Numbered from the stretch's first letter, positions 9,082 to 18,661 are shown. The stretch is 64,000 nt of DNA from Bacteroidales bacterium (GCA_031286165.1 JAITUU010000045.1:57205-121204); one strand, 5' to 3'. Numbers and translations are program-made. Notes: generated from the letters alone by a model not told the origin.

Positions 9082-9756
9082 ATGACAACAGAAAAAAAAT
9101 CTCCCGATTCGTTAGAAAAAATTGAAACTTCTATGACTAAAATTGAAGCGTTTATAGAAAAAAACAAAAAAATATTCTTCTATATCATTGGTGCACTGAT
9201 AGTTATAATAGGGGGTATTTCCATATACAAAAACTTGGTACAGGCACCGCGCGAAAGAAAAGCGCAGGAATTAATTTGGCGTGCCCAACATCAATTTGCC
9301 ATAGATTCATTTGCGGTGGCTTTGAATGGTAACGAAACTGTGATAGGTTTTGCCGAAATTGCCGATGAATATTCACATACACCCACAGGAAATTTGGCAA
9401 AATTCTATGCAGGTATTTCGAGCCTCCGCATAGGCGAATACGAGCAAGCAATCAAGTATTTGGAAAAATACGACAGTGATGACGAAATCACCTCTGCGCT
9501 TGCCATAGGAGCCATAGGCGATGCCAATAGTGAACTCGGTAATTTGGAAAAAGCAGCCGATTTGTATTTGAAAGCATCGAAAACGATTAATCACGAAGCA
9601 GTAAGCCCACGTTTTTTAATGAAAGCCGGCGGTTTGTATGAAAAACTTGGTAAAAACGATAAAGCACTTGCGGCGTACAACGAAATTAAAAACAAATTCT
9701 CTTCATCGCCCGAAGCCGAGCAAATCGACAAATTCATTATTCGCGTACAACAATAA
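9082..9756 (+). CDS. Membrane-anchored tetratricopeptide repeat protein
   Basis: 224 aa. A charged cytosolic N-terminus (about 30 residues) precedes one membrane segment IFFYIIGALIVIIGGISIY (about 33-52). The rest is an extracytoplasmic domain with three to four TPR-like helical hairpins, for example GEYEQAIKYLEKYD, GNLEKAADLYLKAS and GKNDKALAAYNEI. The layout resembles YfgM/BamD-like periplasmic scaffolds. The pairing with ribH is, to my knowledge, common in Bacteroidales but without a known functional link. The exact partner is unknown. It ends 58 nt before ribH in a G-poor spacer and is probably co-transcribed with it. Confidence 0.75.
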   Translation: MTTEKKSPDSLEKIETSMTKIEAFIEKNKKIFFYIIGALIVIIGGISIYKNLVQAPRERKAQELIWRAQHQFAIDSFAVALNGNETVIGFAEIADEYSHTPTGNLAKFYAGISSLRIGEYEQAIKYLEKYDSDDEITSALAIGAIGDANSELGNLEKAADLYLKASKTINHEAVSPRFLMKAGGLYEKLGKNDKALAAYNEIKNKFSSSPEAEQIDKFIIRVQQ

Positions 9757-9814
9757 TACATGGTATTGAGTAATGAGTATTAACTACTGATTACTGACTA
9801 CTGACTACTAAAAC

Positions 9815-10294
9815 ATGGCAACTTCATTAAAAAATTTATCGGCTTACGATGCGGCAGATGTGCCCGATGCTTCGGCTCTTTCCATAGGTATTGTGGTGGC
9901 TGATTGGAATATAGAAATCAATAATCAACTCCTCAAAGGAGCGGTAGATACGCTGCGCAAACACGGCGTGAGCGATGCAAATATTTTTATCAGCCGCGTG
10001 CCGGGTGCTTTTGAACTCACCTATGGCTGTAAAACACTTGCCGAAAGTTACGAAGTAGATGCCGTAATTGCTATTGGCACGGTTATTCAAGGCGAAACAC
10101 CGCATTTCAATTTTATTTGTCAAGGCGTTACCTATGGTATTTCGGAACTCAACCTTTCATTTGAAATTCCTTTTATTTTCGGCGTACTCACTGTTAATTC
10201 ACTTGAACAGGCACAAGACCGCGCAGGTGGAAAACACGGCAATAAAGGCGTGGAGGCGGCTGTTACGGCTATCAAAATGGCACTTTTAAGTTGA
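9815..10294 (+). CDS. ribH: 6,7-dimethyl-8-ribityllumazine synthase
   Basis: 159 aa, full length. It contains [19 protein letters not shown], the substrate and phosphate site [35 protein letters not shown] and the C-terminal helix [12 protein letters not shown]. It condenses 5-amino-6-ribitylamino-uracil with dihydroxybutanone phosphate, the penultimate step of riboflavin synthesis, in the cytosol. The other rib genes are not in this window and no FMN riboswitch is seen upstream, so it depends on the promoter of the preceding TPR gene or an unseen one. Confidence 0.96.
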   Translation: MATSLKNLSAYDAADVPDASALSIGIVVADWNIEINNQLLKGAVDTLRKHGVSDANIFISRVPGAFELTYGCKTLAESYEVDAVIAIGTVIQGETPHFNFICQGVTYGISELNLSFEIPFIFGVLTVNSLEQAQDRAGGKHGNKGVEAAVTAIKMALLS

Positions 10295-10487
10295 GAATTG
10301 AAAGTTGAGAGTTGAAAATAACGATTACGTTTGAATAACTGATACCTAAAACTGATATATACTTCGTGATAAAACGCTACGCTGATAAATGTTTTTGGTG
10401 ATAAATTCCTTTTTATCTATCTTTATCGTGTTGTTTCTCGTCATTACCTTTGTTTGTTCGTAATTAGCATATTGCTATATTGACACA
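10295..10487. other. Convergent spacer with low-complexity repeats
   Basis: Spacer between ribH and rnz. It holds a TTGAGAATTGAAAGTTGAGAGTTGA tract (about 10288-10319) and a TAATTAGCATATTGCTATATTG tract (10459-10485), both members of degenerate repeat families found elsewhere in the window. No gene or clear terminator is seen. Confidence 0.5.
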
Positions 10488-11396
10488 TTACAGTTCATAT
10501 ACCTGTAAATCGTCCACAGCGGTAGTGTTTGCAAAAAATTCTCGTGCTTCGCGTTCCAATTCTTCGGTGGAGGAATAGCGTGCCGAAAAATGCCCTATGA
10601 GTAAGCGTTCTGCTTGTGCCATACGGGCAAATTCGCCGGCTTGCCGCGCTGTGGTATGATAGGTTTCTTCGGCTCGCGGCAGCATAGCATGCAAAAAAGT
10701 AGCCTCGTGATAGAGTAATTTTACGCCGTGAATGTAGGGCGCAATGTGTGGGAAAAACGCTGTGTCGCTTATGTAAGCGTAGGAGAGGAGCGGTTTTTGT
10801 TTTGCGCGTAATGCCGTGTTTGGAATCATTTCGCCATCGGCGCGATACAGGTCTTCGCCGTTTTTTACGGCAATAATTTCTTCGAGTGATAAATGATACT
10901 TTGCAATCGCGCTTTTGCACACATTAATGCGTTCTTTTTCGCGAAACAAAAATCCCCACGTTTCTATGCGGTGATTCAAGCGAATGGCGTGAACGCTGAG
11001 TTTTTTATCGCTGTAAATTTCAGCGAAATCCTCGTGAGGCAGTGGGTGAAAGCGTAATTCAAAGCCTAATTCGCCCACCAAATAGTGTGCAAGATGCGAA
11101 GTGAGAATTTCTGCGAGTGCCGGTGGAATGTAGAGCGAAAGCACGTGTTTGCGCCCCAGCATGCTGAATGTAGAAAGTAGTCCGAAAATTCCCAGAAAAT
11201 GGTCGCTGTGAAGGTGGGTAATAAAAATAGCCTGAATTTTTGAAAACGAAAGATTTGCTTGCCGGAGGCGCATTTGCGTTCCTTCGGCACAATCTATTAA
11301 AAAATGTCGTTCAAAAATTTCGAGCACTTGCGCCGACGAAAATCGTTTGGAAGTGGGCAATGCCGAATTTGTTCCAAGAATGGTTAGTCGGTTCAC
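10488..11396 (-). CDS. rnz: Ribonuclease Z
   Basis: 302 aa, typical for the short bacterial RNase Z. Metallo-beta-lactamase fold with the zinc motif THLHSDHFLG, the N-terminal LGTNSALP, the downstream metal ligands in YISDT and LLYHEATF, and the C-terminal LIGHFSARY. It removes 3' trailers from tRNA precursors in the cytosol. It is the second gene of a minus-strand pair, 22 nt after a STAS-domain gene, a pairing also familiar from other Bacteroidota. Confidence 0.95.
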   Translation of the reverse strand: MNRLTILGTNSALPTSKRFSSAQVLEIFERHFLIDCAEGTQMRLRQANLSFSKIQAIFITHLHSDHFLGIFGLLSTFSMLGRKHVLSLYIPPALAEILTSHLAHYLVGELGFELRFHPLPHEDFAEIYSDKKLSVHAIRLNHRIETWGFLFREKERINVCKSAIAKYHLSLEEIIAVKNGEDLYRADGEMIPNTALRAKQKPLLSYAYISDTAFFPHIAPYIHGVKLLYHEATFLHAMLPRAEETYHTTARQAGEFARMAQAERLLIGHFSARYSSTEELEREAREFFANTTAVDDLQVYEL

Positions 11397-11418
11397 GAAT
11401 GAGCGGGTTTAGGCTGTC

Positions 11419-11760
11419 TTATTTGAGTATTTCTATTTCCGCATCGGCAAGAGTAGGCACTACGCTTAGAATAGAATCTAATTGAGAAATTGCAACCAAT
11501 CGCTCCACTACTTGATGTAATCCGCAGAGAACGAATTTCCCACCGGCATTTTTACATAAGCGGTTGGCACTCAAAATCGCACTCAATCCCGAAGAATCGC
11601 AGTAGCGGCACGCCGATAAATCTAAGATAATGTTTTTTTCGTTTGCTCCGGCTATTTCCGTCAAATCGGCTCTCACAATAGGGGCTACCTGCGAATCGAA
11701 TTTGTTTGACAATATTTCAATGATAGTGTAGGCTGATTTCTTTGTAATTTTTGTTTCCAT
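11419..11760 (-). CDS. STAS-domain protein (anti-sigma factor antagonist-like)
   Basis: 113 aa, a single STAS domain. CDSSGLSAILSANRL around residues 52-67 holds the DSSG motif, whose serine is the phosphorylation site in SpoIIAA/RsbV-type antagonists. In that family the protein binds an anti-sigma or switch kinase in its unphosphorylated form. No such kinase or sigma factor lies nearby. Here the gene leads the rnz transcript, so its real partner is unknown. Confidence 0.8.
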   Translation of the reverse strand: METKITKKSAYTIIEILSNKFDSQVAPIVRADLTEIAGANEKNIILDLSACRYCDSSGLSAILSANRLCKNAGGKFVLCGLHQVVERLVAISQLDSILSVVPTLADAEIEILK

Positions 11761-11792
11761 AGTTTATATTTGTTTTTCAAAAGGCTAAAATA

Positions 11793-11824
11793 AGAAAACC
11801 TTTGCGAAATAGCAAAGGTTTTCT
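11793..11824 (-). terminator. Terminator of rpsA
   Basis: GAAAACCTTTGC, 6-nt loop, GCAAAGGTTTTC: a 12-bp perfect stem (11794-11805/11812-11823). It lies 27 nt past the rpsA stop, followed on the minus strand by a T-rich tract (TTATTTTAG). Confidence 0.8.
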
Positions 11825-11850
11825 CAAAAATTATATGTTTTGGGTTGGTT

Positions 11851-13809
11851 TTATTCCTTTCCCTCTGATTTGCTTTCGGCTTTTTTGAGTTCCGATTTCA
11901 AATCTGCAAGTGCCGAAACATCGCCAAGAGTGGTTTTTTCAATGTTATCGTTCACTTTTTTCATTGCTTTTTTCGTAGAAGTTGCTTTATCTTTTTTGTC
12001 GGCTTCGTCAGCGGCTTTTTTTACATCTTCAAATGTGCGCGTGTGAGAAACAAAGATTTTTTTCGCATCTTTTGAAAATTCAATTACTTTGAAATCCAAT
12101 TTGTCATCAACTTTTGCCGGAGTTCCGTCTTCTTTTACTATGTGGCTCAGAATAGAGATAGCCTCTACTCCGTAAGGGAGTGCTACGGTTACGTTTTTAT
12201 CGTTGATTTCCAAAATTGTGCCTTCGTGTACTGAATCTACGCTGAAAATAGTTTCAAATACGTCCCATGGGTTTTCTTCCAATTGTTTGTGTCCAAGACT
12301 CAAACGGCGGTTGTCTTTATCTACTTCAAGCACTACTACTTCCATAGGAGCACCTACTGCGGTAAATTCTGCCGGATGTTTGATTTTTTTCGTCCATGAA
12401 AGGTCTGAAATGTGTACCAATCCGTCCACGCCTTCTTCAATTTCTACGAATACGCCGAAGTTGGTAAAGTTACGCACGGTAGCATTGTGTTTGCTGCCAA
12501 TGGTGTATTTGGTATCAATAGCGTCCCATGGGTCGGGTTTCAATTGTTTCATACCAAGACTCATTTTGCGTTCTTCGCGGTCGAGAGTAAGCACTACTGC
12601 TTCTATATCATCGCCTACGTGAAGGAATTCTTGTGCGCTGCGCAAATGCTGCGACCAACTCATTTCACTCACGTGAATAAGTCCTTCGATTCCCGGTGCT
12701 ATTTCTACAAACGCGCCGTAATCGGCTATCACTACTACTTTTCCGTTTACTTTGTCGCCCACTTGCAAGTTTGCATCGAGGGTATCCCATGGGTGAGGAG
12801 TAAGTTGTTTTAAGCCGAGAGCAATACGTTTTTTGTCGTCATCGAAATCGAGGATTACTACGTTGATTTTCTCGTCTAATTTCACAATTTCTTCGGGGTG
12901 AGTAATTCTTCCCCACGAAAGGTCGGTAATGTGAATCAAACCATCTACGCCGCCCAAATCGATGAATACTCCGTAGGTTGTAATGTTTTTAACAATACCT
13001 TCGAGTACTTGACCTTTTTCGAGTTTCGATATAATTTCTTTTTTCTGAACTTCGAGTTCGGCTTCAATGAGTGCTTTGTGCGATACCACCACGTTTTTAA
13101 ATTCATGGTTGATTTTCACCACTTTAAATTCCATAGTTTTACCCACATATACATCGTAGTCGCGAATTGGTTTCACGTCTATTTGCGAGCCGGGTAAGAA
13201 GGCTTCTATACCGAATACATCTACTATCATACCACCTTTTGTGCGGCATTTTACGAAACCTTTTACAATTTCGCTGTCTTCCAATGCTTTGTTTACGCGG
13301 TCCCACGATTTGAGTGCGCGTGCTTTTTTGTGCGATAAAATCAATTGACCTGATTTGTCTTCTTGACTTTCCACATATACTTCTACTTTGTCGCCCGGTT
13401 TTAGGTCGGGATTGTAACGAAATTCGTTTACATTCACCACACCGTCTGATTTGTAGCCAATGTTTACTACCGCTTCGCGCTTGGTAAGCGATACAATTAC
13501 ACCCTCTACAACTTCATTTTCGGCTATGCTCGAAAGCGTGTTGTTGTACAAATCGGTAAGTGATTGACGTTCTTTGTTTGAGTAGGTTGTTTGGTTCGAC
13601 TCAAATTTTTCCCAATCAAAATCGTCCTCAGCCGCTTTGAGGCTGTTGATGTCAATATCTTCTTCTGATGAGTCGTCTTCCACTGCATCTTCGTCAGTGT
13701 CGTCATCATCTTCAAATTCTTCAACTTCTGATTCTACGGTGGGTTCCTGTTCGGCATTCACAAGGGGAGTGTTCTCTACTTCCTCTTCTTTCAATTCTTT
13801 TTTTGCCAT
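11851..13809 (-). CDS. rpsA: 30S ribosomal protein S1
   Basis: 652 aa. An unusually long, very acidic N-terminal extension (about residues 1-60, runs of E and D) is followed by six S1 RNA-binding repeats; GVFIDLGGVDGLIHITDLSW, GAFVEIAPGIEGLIHVSEMSW and GVFVEIEEGVDGLVHISDLSW mark repeats 3-5. A Lys-rich C-terminal tail ends the protein. S1 brings mRNA to the small subunit. In Bacteroidota, where most mRNAs lack Shine-Dalgarno sequences, acidic N-terminal extensions are usual. It has its own strong promoter and terminator, so it is monocistronic. Confidence 0.96.
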   Translation of the reverse strand: MAKKELKEEEVENTPLVNAEQEPTVESEVEEFEDDDDTDEDAVEDDSSEEDIDINSLKAAEDDFDWEKFESNQTTYSNKERQSLTDLYNNTLSSIAENEVVEGVIVSLTKREAVVNIGYKSDGVVNVNEFRYNPDLKPGDKVEVYVESQEDKSGQLILSHKKARALKSWDRVNKALEDSEIVKGFVKCRTKGGMIVDVFGIEAFLPGSQIDVKPIRDYDVYVGKTMEFKVVKINHEFKNVVVSHKALIEAELEVQKKEIISKLEKGQVLEGIVKNITTYGVFIDLGGVDGLIHITDLSWGRITHPEEIVKLDEKINVVILDFDDDKKRIALGLKQLTPHPWDTLDANLQVGDKVNGKVVVIADYGAFVEIAPGIEGLIHVSEMSWSQHLRSAQEFLHVGDDIEAVVLTLDREERKMSLGMKQLKPDPWDAIDTKYTIGSKHNATVRNFTNFGVFVEIEEGVDGLVHISDLSWTKKIKHPAEFTAVGAPMEVVVLEVDKDNRRLSLGHKQLEENPWDVFETIFSVDSVHEGTILEINDKNVTVALPYGVEAISILSHIVKEDGTPAKVDDKLDFKVIEFSKDAKKIFVSHTRTFEDVKKAADEADKKDKATSTKKAMKKVNDNIEKTTLGDVSALADLKSELKKAESKSEGKE

Positions 13810-13832
13810 TGTTTTGTTTTTTTAAGGTTTAA

Positions 13833-14012
13833 CATTATTTTAACTGGCGGCAAAAATACTACTTTTTATGGTACTACAATGCGAAATTGGAAAATAATCA
13901 GATAGATTTTCCATTTTATACTAGTACTTTTTATGATAAAACTAGGTTCAAGGTGGTGGTAGAAAATTCCGCAGGATTATTTAGTTCGGCTGAAAACGTA
14001 CTGCAAATTTGA
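13833..14012 (+). pseudogene. Relic of an Ig-like domain at a gene 3' end
   Basis: An open frame of 59 codons with no start codon, not in the ORF track, ends in TGA at 14010-14012. From TGG 13869 it reads WYYNAKLENNQIDFPFYTST, then FYDKTRFKVVVENSAGLFSS and AENVLQI. The pattern of Trp, then Tyr/Phe, then FKVVVENSAG and a final hydrophobic strand is that of an immunoglobulin-like or PKD-like beta-sandwich repeat. It looks like the last repeat of a lost surface-protein gene. Its upstream end now lies under the rpsA promoter. No rearranged parent gene is in the window. Confidence 0.5.
13851..13879 (-). promoter_or_regulatory. Promoter of rpsA (-33 TTG, -7 TATTTTTG)
   Basis: On the minus strand TTG (13877-13879) and TATTTTTG (13851-13858) are 18 nt apart. 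This is among the best -33/-7 matches in the window, as expected for a highly expressed ribosomal gene. Confidence 0.7.
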
Positions 14013-14133
14013 TGTGATTTTTTTCTATAAACGTTCATGAAGCAATATTTTTCACGAAAAAACTGTTATCTATTCAAAATAAAACAGTACTTTCGGTGCG
14101 TTAAATAAAAAAACACGTAACAGAATAGAATAT

Positions 14134-16275
14134 ATGAAAAAAATAATCCGTACATCGCTCATTGTAACCATTTTATGTATTACCATAGGCACCTTGTTTG
14201 CCCTCACGCGCAGTGGCGAATCCGAAGATAAAGATACAATACTGCTTGCCTACTTAACAGAAATTTTGAAAGAATTTCATTATTCTCCTTTGAAATACGA
14301 TGACGAATTTTCAGAAAAAGTGTATGATGGCTATTTGAAAAGTTTGGATTACAGCAAAATGTTTCTCACCAAAGAGAATATTGCGGTGCTCGAAAGTTAT
14401 AAAACCAAAATAGACGACCAAATTCTCAATTCGCAGTTAGATTTTTTTCATCTTTCGGTAGAAATTATTGATGCGCAAACGGCAGTGGTGGAAACCTTGT
14501 ATCCTATTATTTTGGAAAAACCCTTTGATTACACCATTGACGAACAGTTTGTGATGGACGAAAAACAGCGCGGCTATGCTGCCAATAACCAAGAATTGGA
14601 AGCACAATGGTGGAAATATTTGAAAATGCAAGTGCTCGATGAAATTGTGATAGCCGAAAATGAAAATAAAAAAGCACACGAAAAATCGGACACCGTAGTG
14701 CTGAAATCCTTTGACGAAATAGAAAAAGGTGCTCGTGCAACAATTCTCCGCCGCTACAATACTCGTTTCAAACGCATGAATCAAACCACCGAAGCCGACC
14801 GTTTCAATTCGTTTGTAAATGCCATTACCGGTGCCTTCGACCCGCATACCAACTATTTCCCGCCCAAAGAAAAACAGCAATTCGATATTTCGATTTCGGG
14901 ACGCTTGGAGGGAATAGGGGCTACGCTTTCCGAACGCGATGGCTACATAAAAGTAGTGGAGGTAATGCCCGGTAGTCCGGCTTGGAAAAGCGGCGAACTG
15001 AAAGCCGAAGATATAATTCTAAAAGTGGCACAGGCTGGCGAAGAACCGGTAGATGTGGTAGATATGCGTTTGGACGATGCTATTCAACTCATTCGCGGGA
15101 AAAAAGGCACGAAGGTAATTCTTACCGTTAAAAAAATAGACGGAAGCATTATAGAAATTCCCATAGTGCGCGATGTAATAGTGCTTGAAGAAAAATACGC
15201 AAAATCTACCATTATCAATACAAGCGACAATGCCGCAACGCAGGTTGGCTACATTTATTTACCGCAGTTTTACACCGATATGAACGACATAGCCGGGAGA
15301 CGTGCTGCCGATGATATAAAAATAGAAGTGCAAAAATTGAAAGAACAAAATGTGGCGGGAATTATCATAGACCTGCGCGACAATGGTGGTGGCTCTTTGC
15401 AAGATGTGGTAGATATTGGCGGATATTTTATAGAAAAAGGTCCCATAGTGCAGGTAAGTTCCTCCGGTGGCAATCGCCGCGCGCTCTTCGATAGAGACCC
15501 TTCTATTCTCTATTCGGGTCCGCTTTTAATTATTGTAAACACGTTCAGCGCATCGGCTTCCGAAATTTTGGCTGCCGCCATGCAGGATTATAAACGTGCC
15601 GTGATTGTAGGCACGCAATCAACCTACGGCAAAGGCACCGTGCAGCGCGTGATAGATATAGACCAACTTGTAAGCAATTCCCAACACAAAGCCTATATGC
15701 CCTTTGGCGCAATTAAAATTACTATTCAAAAATTCTATAGAATTAACGGAAGTTCTACACAGTTGAAGGGCGTAATTCCCGATATTGTGTTGCCCGATTT
15801 GTATCAAAAAATAGAAATCGGCGAACGCGAACTCGATAACGCTATGCCGTGGACGGTAACGCAACCTGAAAAATATACCGAATGGAAACCGCAGAGTGAT
15901 GTGAAAAAATTGGCAAAAAAAAGCGAACAGCGCGTAAAAAACGACAGCGTGTTCAATGCCATTAATTCTGCATCGGTGTGGCTTGCCGACCGCCGCAACG
16001 AACGAGTGGTGAGTTTGCAAATAGACCAATTCCGCGCACGACAAGCAAAAAATACCGAACTCGCCGAACGATATAAAAACGTGGGACAACACGAAACACC
16101 GCTGCGTATTACCGAACGCGAAATTGTTGCAAAAACTGCCGATGCCGCAGTAGATTCGCTCAATCAAAAACGGCGCGATGAGTGGTATGCCGATATTAAA
16201 AAAGATGTAGAACTCTACGAAACCTATCGCATTATGCTCGATATGATTCAACAATTTTCTGCAATGAAAAAGTAA
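14134..16275 (+). CDS. prc: C-terminal (tail-specific) processing protease, S41 family
   Basis: 713 aa, the long Prc/Tsp type. One N-terminal membrane or signal segment (SLIVTILCITIGTLFAL), a helical N-terminal domain, and a PDZ domain around residues 240-330 (GIGATLSERDGYIKVVEVMPGSPAW). The S41 core has DLRDNGGGSLQDVVDI, the serine motif FSASASEILAAAM and the lysine motif TYGKGTVQ of the Ser-Lys dyad. A C-terminal DUF3340-like region with many charged residues follows. It degrades or trims envelope proteins in the periplasm. It stands alone between the rpsA intergenic region and rfbA. Confidence 0.93.
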   Translation: MKKIIRTSLIVTILCITIGTLFALTRSGESEDKDTILLAYLTEILKEFHYSPLKYDDEFSEKVYDGYLKSLDYSKMFLTKENIAVLESYKTKIDDQILNSQLDFFHLSVEIIDAQTAVVETLYPIILEKPFDYTIDEQFVMDEKQRGYAANNQELEAQWWKYLKMQVLDEIVIAENENKKAHEKSDTVVLKSFDEIEKGARATILRRYNTRFKRMNQTTEADRFNSFVNAITGAFDPHTNYFPPKEKQQFDISISGRLEGIGATLSERDGYIKVVEVMPGSPAWKSGELKAEDIILKVAQAGEEPVDVVDMRLDDAIQLIRGKKGTKVILTVKKIDGSIIEIPIVRDVIVLEEKYAKSTIINTSDNAATQVGYIYLPQFYTDMNDIAGRRAADDIKIEVQKLKEQNVAGIIIDLRDNGGGSLQDVVDIGGYFIEKGPIVQVSSSGGNRRALFDRDPSILYSGPLLIIVNTFSASASEILAAAMQDYKRAVIVGTQSTYGKGTVQRVIDIDQLVSNSQHKAYMPFGAIKITIQKFYRINGSSTQLKGVIPDIVLPDLYQKIEIGERELDNAMPWTVTQPEKYTEWKPQSDVKKLAKKSEQRVKNDSVFNAINSASVWLADRRNERVVSLQIDQFRARQAKNTELAERYKNVGQHETPLRITEREIVAKTADAAVDSLNQKRRDEWYADIKKDVELYETYRIMLDMIQQFSAMKK

Positions 16276-16391
16276 GACAGTGTGCTACTATGCTAATTGT
16301 GTTTAAAAACTGAAAGTTGAAAATTACATTTTCTTAATTTTTAATTGAAAATCTAACAACTAATCACTAATACCTAACAACTAAAAAAACT

Positions 16392-17264
16392 ATGAAAGGA
16401 ATTGTTTTAGCCGGTGGTTCGGGCACGCGCCTGTATCCGGTTACAAAAAGTATATCAAAACAAATAGTGCCGGTATATGATAAACCTATGATTTACTATC
16501 CACTTTCGGTACTTATGCTTGCCGGTATTCGCGAAATTCTTATAATTTCCACACCGCAGGATATTCATTTGTATAAAAATTTGTTTGGCGCAGGCGAAGA
16601 TTTGGGTTTGCAACTCCAATACGCTATTCAGCCTTCGCCCGATGGACTTGCGCAAGCATTTATTATAGGTGCCGATTTTATAGGAAACGATAGTGTGGCT
16701 ATGGTGCTGGGCGATAATATTTTCTATGGACTTGATTTTTCAAAACATTTGCAGGAAGCCGCACAGTTGAAAAGTGGTGCCACGGTATTCGGTTACTACG
16801 TAAACGACCCCGAACGCTACGGAGTGGCAGAATTTGATGAAACGGGCACAGTACTGAGTTTGGAAGAAAAACCTGCAAAGCCAAAATCAAATTGGGCGGT
16901 TACAGGCTTGTATTTTTACGGCAACGATGTGGTGCAAAAAGCCAAAAGCCTGAAACCTTCGGCACGGGGAGAATTGGAAATTACCGATTTGAATAAACTC
17001 TATTTAGAAGAAGGTCGCCTCACGGTGGAATTACTCGGTCGCGGCATGGCGTGGCTCGATACCGGCACGCATGATAGTTTGCTCGAAGCGGCAAATTTTA
17101 TATCTACCATTCAAAATCGTCAAGGATTGCAAGTTGCCTGCTTGGAAGAAATTGCGTATAGAAAAGGCTATATTTCTCGCGAAAAACTACTGCAACTCGC
17201 CGAACCGCTCAAAAAGAATTTATACGGACAGTATTTACTCAAAATCGCTAACGAAACACATTAA
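16392..17264 (+). CDS. rfbA: Glucose-1-phosphate thymidylyltransferase
   Basis: 290 aa, standard RmlA length. The N-terminal nucleotide loop is [19 protein letters not shown], followed by [28 protein letters not shown] and [18 protein letters not shown]. It forms dTDP-glucose from dTTP and glucose 1-phosphate, the first step of dTDP-rhamnose synthesis for surface polysaccharide. The upstream spacer holds the CTAACAACTAA-type low-complexity tract. rfbC follows after 112 nt; rfbB and rfbD are not in the window. Confidence 0.96.
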   Translation: MKGIVLAGGSGTRLYPVTKSISKQIVPVYDKPMIYYPLSVLMLAGIREILIISTPQDIHLYKNLFGAGEDLGLQLQYAIQPSPDGLAQAFIIGADFIGNDSVAMVLGDNIFYGLDFSKHLQEAAQLKSGATVFGYYVNDPERYGVAEFDETGTVLSLEEKPAKPKSNWAVTGLYFYGNDVVQKAKSLKPSARGELEITDLNKLYLEEGRLTVELLGRGMAWLDTGTHDSLLEAANFISTIQNRQGLQVACLEEIAYRKGYISREKLLQLAEPLKKNLYGQYLLKIANETH

Positions 17265-17376
17265 TTATCAATATGCTAATGTGCTAATATGCCAATTAGA
17301 CAGTTTTCAGTTTTCAGTTCGTCAATGAGACGATTAGTCAGTTCTCAATTAACAATTAATAATTAACAATTATTCA

Positions 17377-17925
17377 GTGGAAATTATACAAACCAAAATC
17401 AAGGATTTATTGATTATCAAACCAAAAGTGTTTGAAGATGCACGCGGCTATTTTACCGAAGCCTACAACGAAAAACAGTTTGCCGAACGCGGCATCAACA
17501 TCACATTTTGTCAAGACAATCGCTCCAAATCGTCATACGGCGTTATTCGCGGATTGCACTATCAGTTGAATCCGGCAAGTCAAACGAAATTAGTTTCGGT
17601 AATTGTGGGAAAAGTGTATGATGTGGCGGTAGATTTACGCCGCAATTCACCCACCTTCGGGCAATGGGTAGGAGTGGAACTTTCTGATGCAAATCATTTG
17701 CAATTCCTTATTCCGCAAGGATTTGCGCACGGATTTTCGGTATTGAGCGACACGGCGATTTTTAGTTACAAATGCGATAATTTTTACGCGCCGCAGTTAG
17801 ATAGAGGCATTATGTACAACGACCCTGCACTGGGTATTGATTGGCAAGTTCCTACCGAAAAACAACTGATTTCCGAAAAAGATTTGCGCCATCCTATATT
17901 GAACGATGCAGAAATAAATTTTTAA
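17377..17925 (+). CDS. rfbC: dTDP-4-dehydrorhamnose 3,5-epimerase
   Basis: 182 aa, GTG start, full length. RmlC cupin with EDARGYFTEAY, QDNRSKSSYGVIRGLHYQ (catalytic His), DVAVDLRRNSPTFGQW and PQGFAHGFSVLSDTAIFSYKC. It epimerises C3 and C5 of dTDP-4-keto-6-deoxyglucose. It is probably co-transcribed with rfbA, despite a 112-nt AT-rich spacer holding the GCTAATGTGC-type repeat. Sugar-nucleotide genes rfbB and rfbD must lie elsewhere. Confidence 0.95.
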   Translation: MEIIQTKIKDLLIIKPKVFEDARGYFTEAYNEKQFAERGINITFCQDNRSKSSYGVIRGLHYQLNPASQTKLVSVIVGKVYDVAVDLRRNSPTFGQWVGVELSDANHLQFLIPQGFAHGFSVLSDTAIFSYKCDNFYAPQLDRGIMYNDPALGIDWQVPTEKQLISEKDLRHPILNDAEINF

Positions 17926-17977
17926 TTGTATATTTGTAAAAATTACATGTAATTAATTGCGATTTTTGAATGTATGA

Positions 17978-18037
17978 ATTGCTTCACTACGTTTGCAATG
18001 ACGCTTGTTTGTAGGTTATTGCGAGGAACGAAGCAAC
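17978..18037. repeat. Dispersed inverted-repeat element, copy 1
   Basis: Ends in ATTGCTTCACTACGTTTGCAATG and ATTGCGAGGAACGAAGCAA, imperfect inverted repeats of each other. A second copy in the opposite orientation is at 33270-33373. A further half-site (CTCGCAATT, 18062-18070) follows. The pattern resembles the widespread ATTGCGAGGAACGAAGCAAT palindromic intergenic repeats. Confidence 0.65.
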
Positions 18038-18094
18038 GGCGAAGCCCTCAACGAAGGTAGTCTCGCAATTTGTGAATGACAAAAAAGAAAAACT

Positions 18095-18649
18095 ATGAAA
18101 TTACGAGGATTGTTAATACTACTTTTTACCGCTGCCGCAATGCTTTTGCACGCGCAAAAAGCAACGATTAATTGGGTGGATTTGCAGGAGGCACTTGCGC
18201 GTTCCAAAAAAGACGGAAAACCGGTGTTGATAGACGTGTACACCGATTGGTGCGGCTATTGCAAAAAAATGGACGCTCTTACCTTTTCCGATACTTCGGT
18301 GATAGCCTACGTAAACGAGAATTTTCATGCGGCAAAATTCAATGCCGAAGGAAATCAAACAATAACTTTTCGCGACACGGTGTATAAAAACACGCAGTAC
18401 AAAGCCGGCGCACCGCGCAATGCCACACATCCGCTGGCTCTCAAATTGCTGAACGGTAGAGCAGCGTACCCCACCATAGTGTATTACGTGGATTTGTACA
18501 ACTTGATAGCACCCGTGCCCGGAATGCAAACAGTAGAAAGTATTCAGCCCTATTTGTTTTATTTTGGCGAACAAGTATTTACCACCACAAATTTGTGGGA
18601 GGCTTTTATAAAAGGTTTTTCGGCACCACGCTTTACGCCGCAGCGGTAA
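18095..18649 (+). CDS. Secreted thioredoxin-fold protein (CGYC)
   Basis: 184 aa. A signal peptide ending in LLHAQ precedes a thioredoxin fold with VYTDWCGYCKKMDALTFSD (CxxC as CGYC) at about residues 46-64 and the cis-proline region AAYPTIVYYVDL. Between them lies an insertion with LKLLNGRAAYP. It probably acts as a periplasmic thiol reductase or disulfide protein of the DUF255/TlpA-like kind; the substrate is unknown. The next gene starts 12 nt downstream, so they form a pair, although their functions have no obvious link. Confidence 0.8.
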   Translation: MKLRGLLILLFTAAAMLLHAQKATINWVDLQEALARSKKDGKPVLIDVYTDWCGYCKKMDALTFSDTSVIAYVNENFHAAKFNAEGNQTITFRDTVYKNTQYKAGAPRNATHPLALKLLNGRAAYPTIVYYVDLYNLIAPVPGMQTVESIQPYLFYFGEQVFTTTNLWEAFIKGFSAPRFTPQR

Positions 18650-18661
18650 AAAATGTGAAAT

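Larger units (their letters stand above)
13810..14133. other. rpsA-ctp divergent intergenic region
   Basis: 324 nt without a complete gene. It holds the rpsA promoter on the minus strand and the Ig-like relic on the plus strand, then about 120 nt of AT-rich sequence before the protease gene. No convincing TAnnTTTG element was found for the protease. Confidence 0.5.

Noticed and set aside
15619-16254. 211-aa minus-strand ORF inside the protease gene
   Set aside because: Shadow; no start signals or family similarity.
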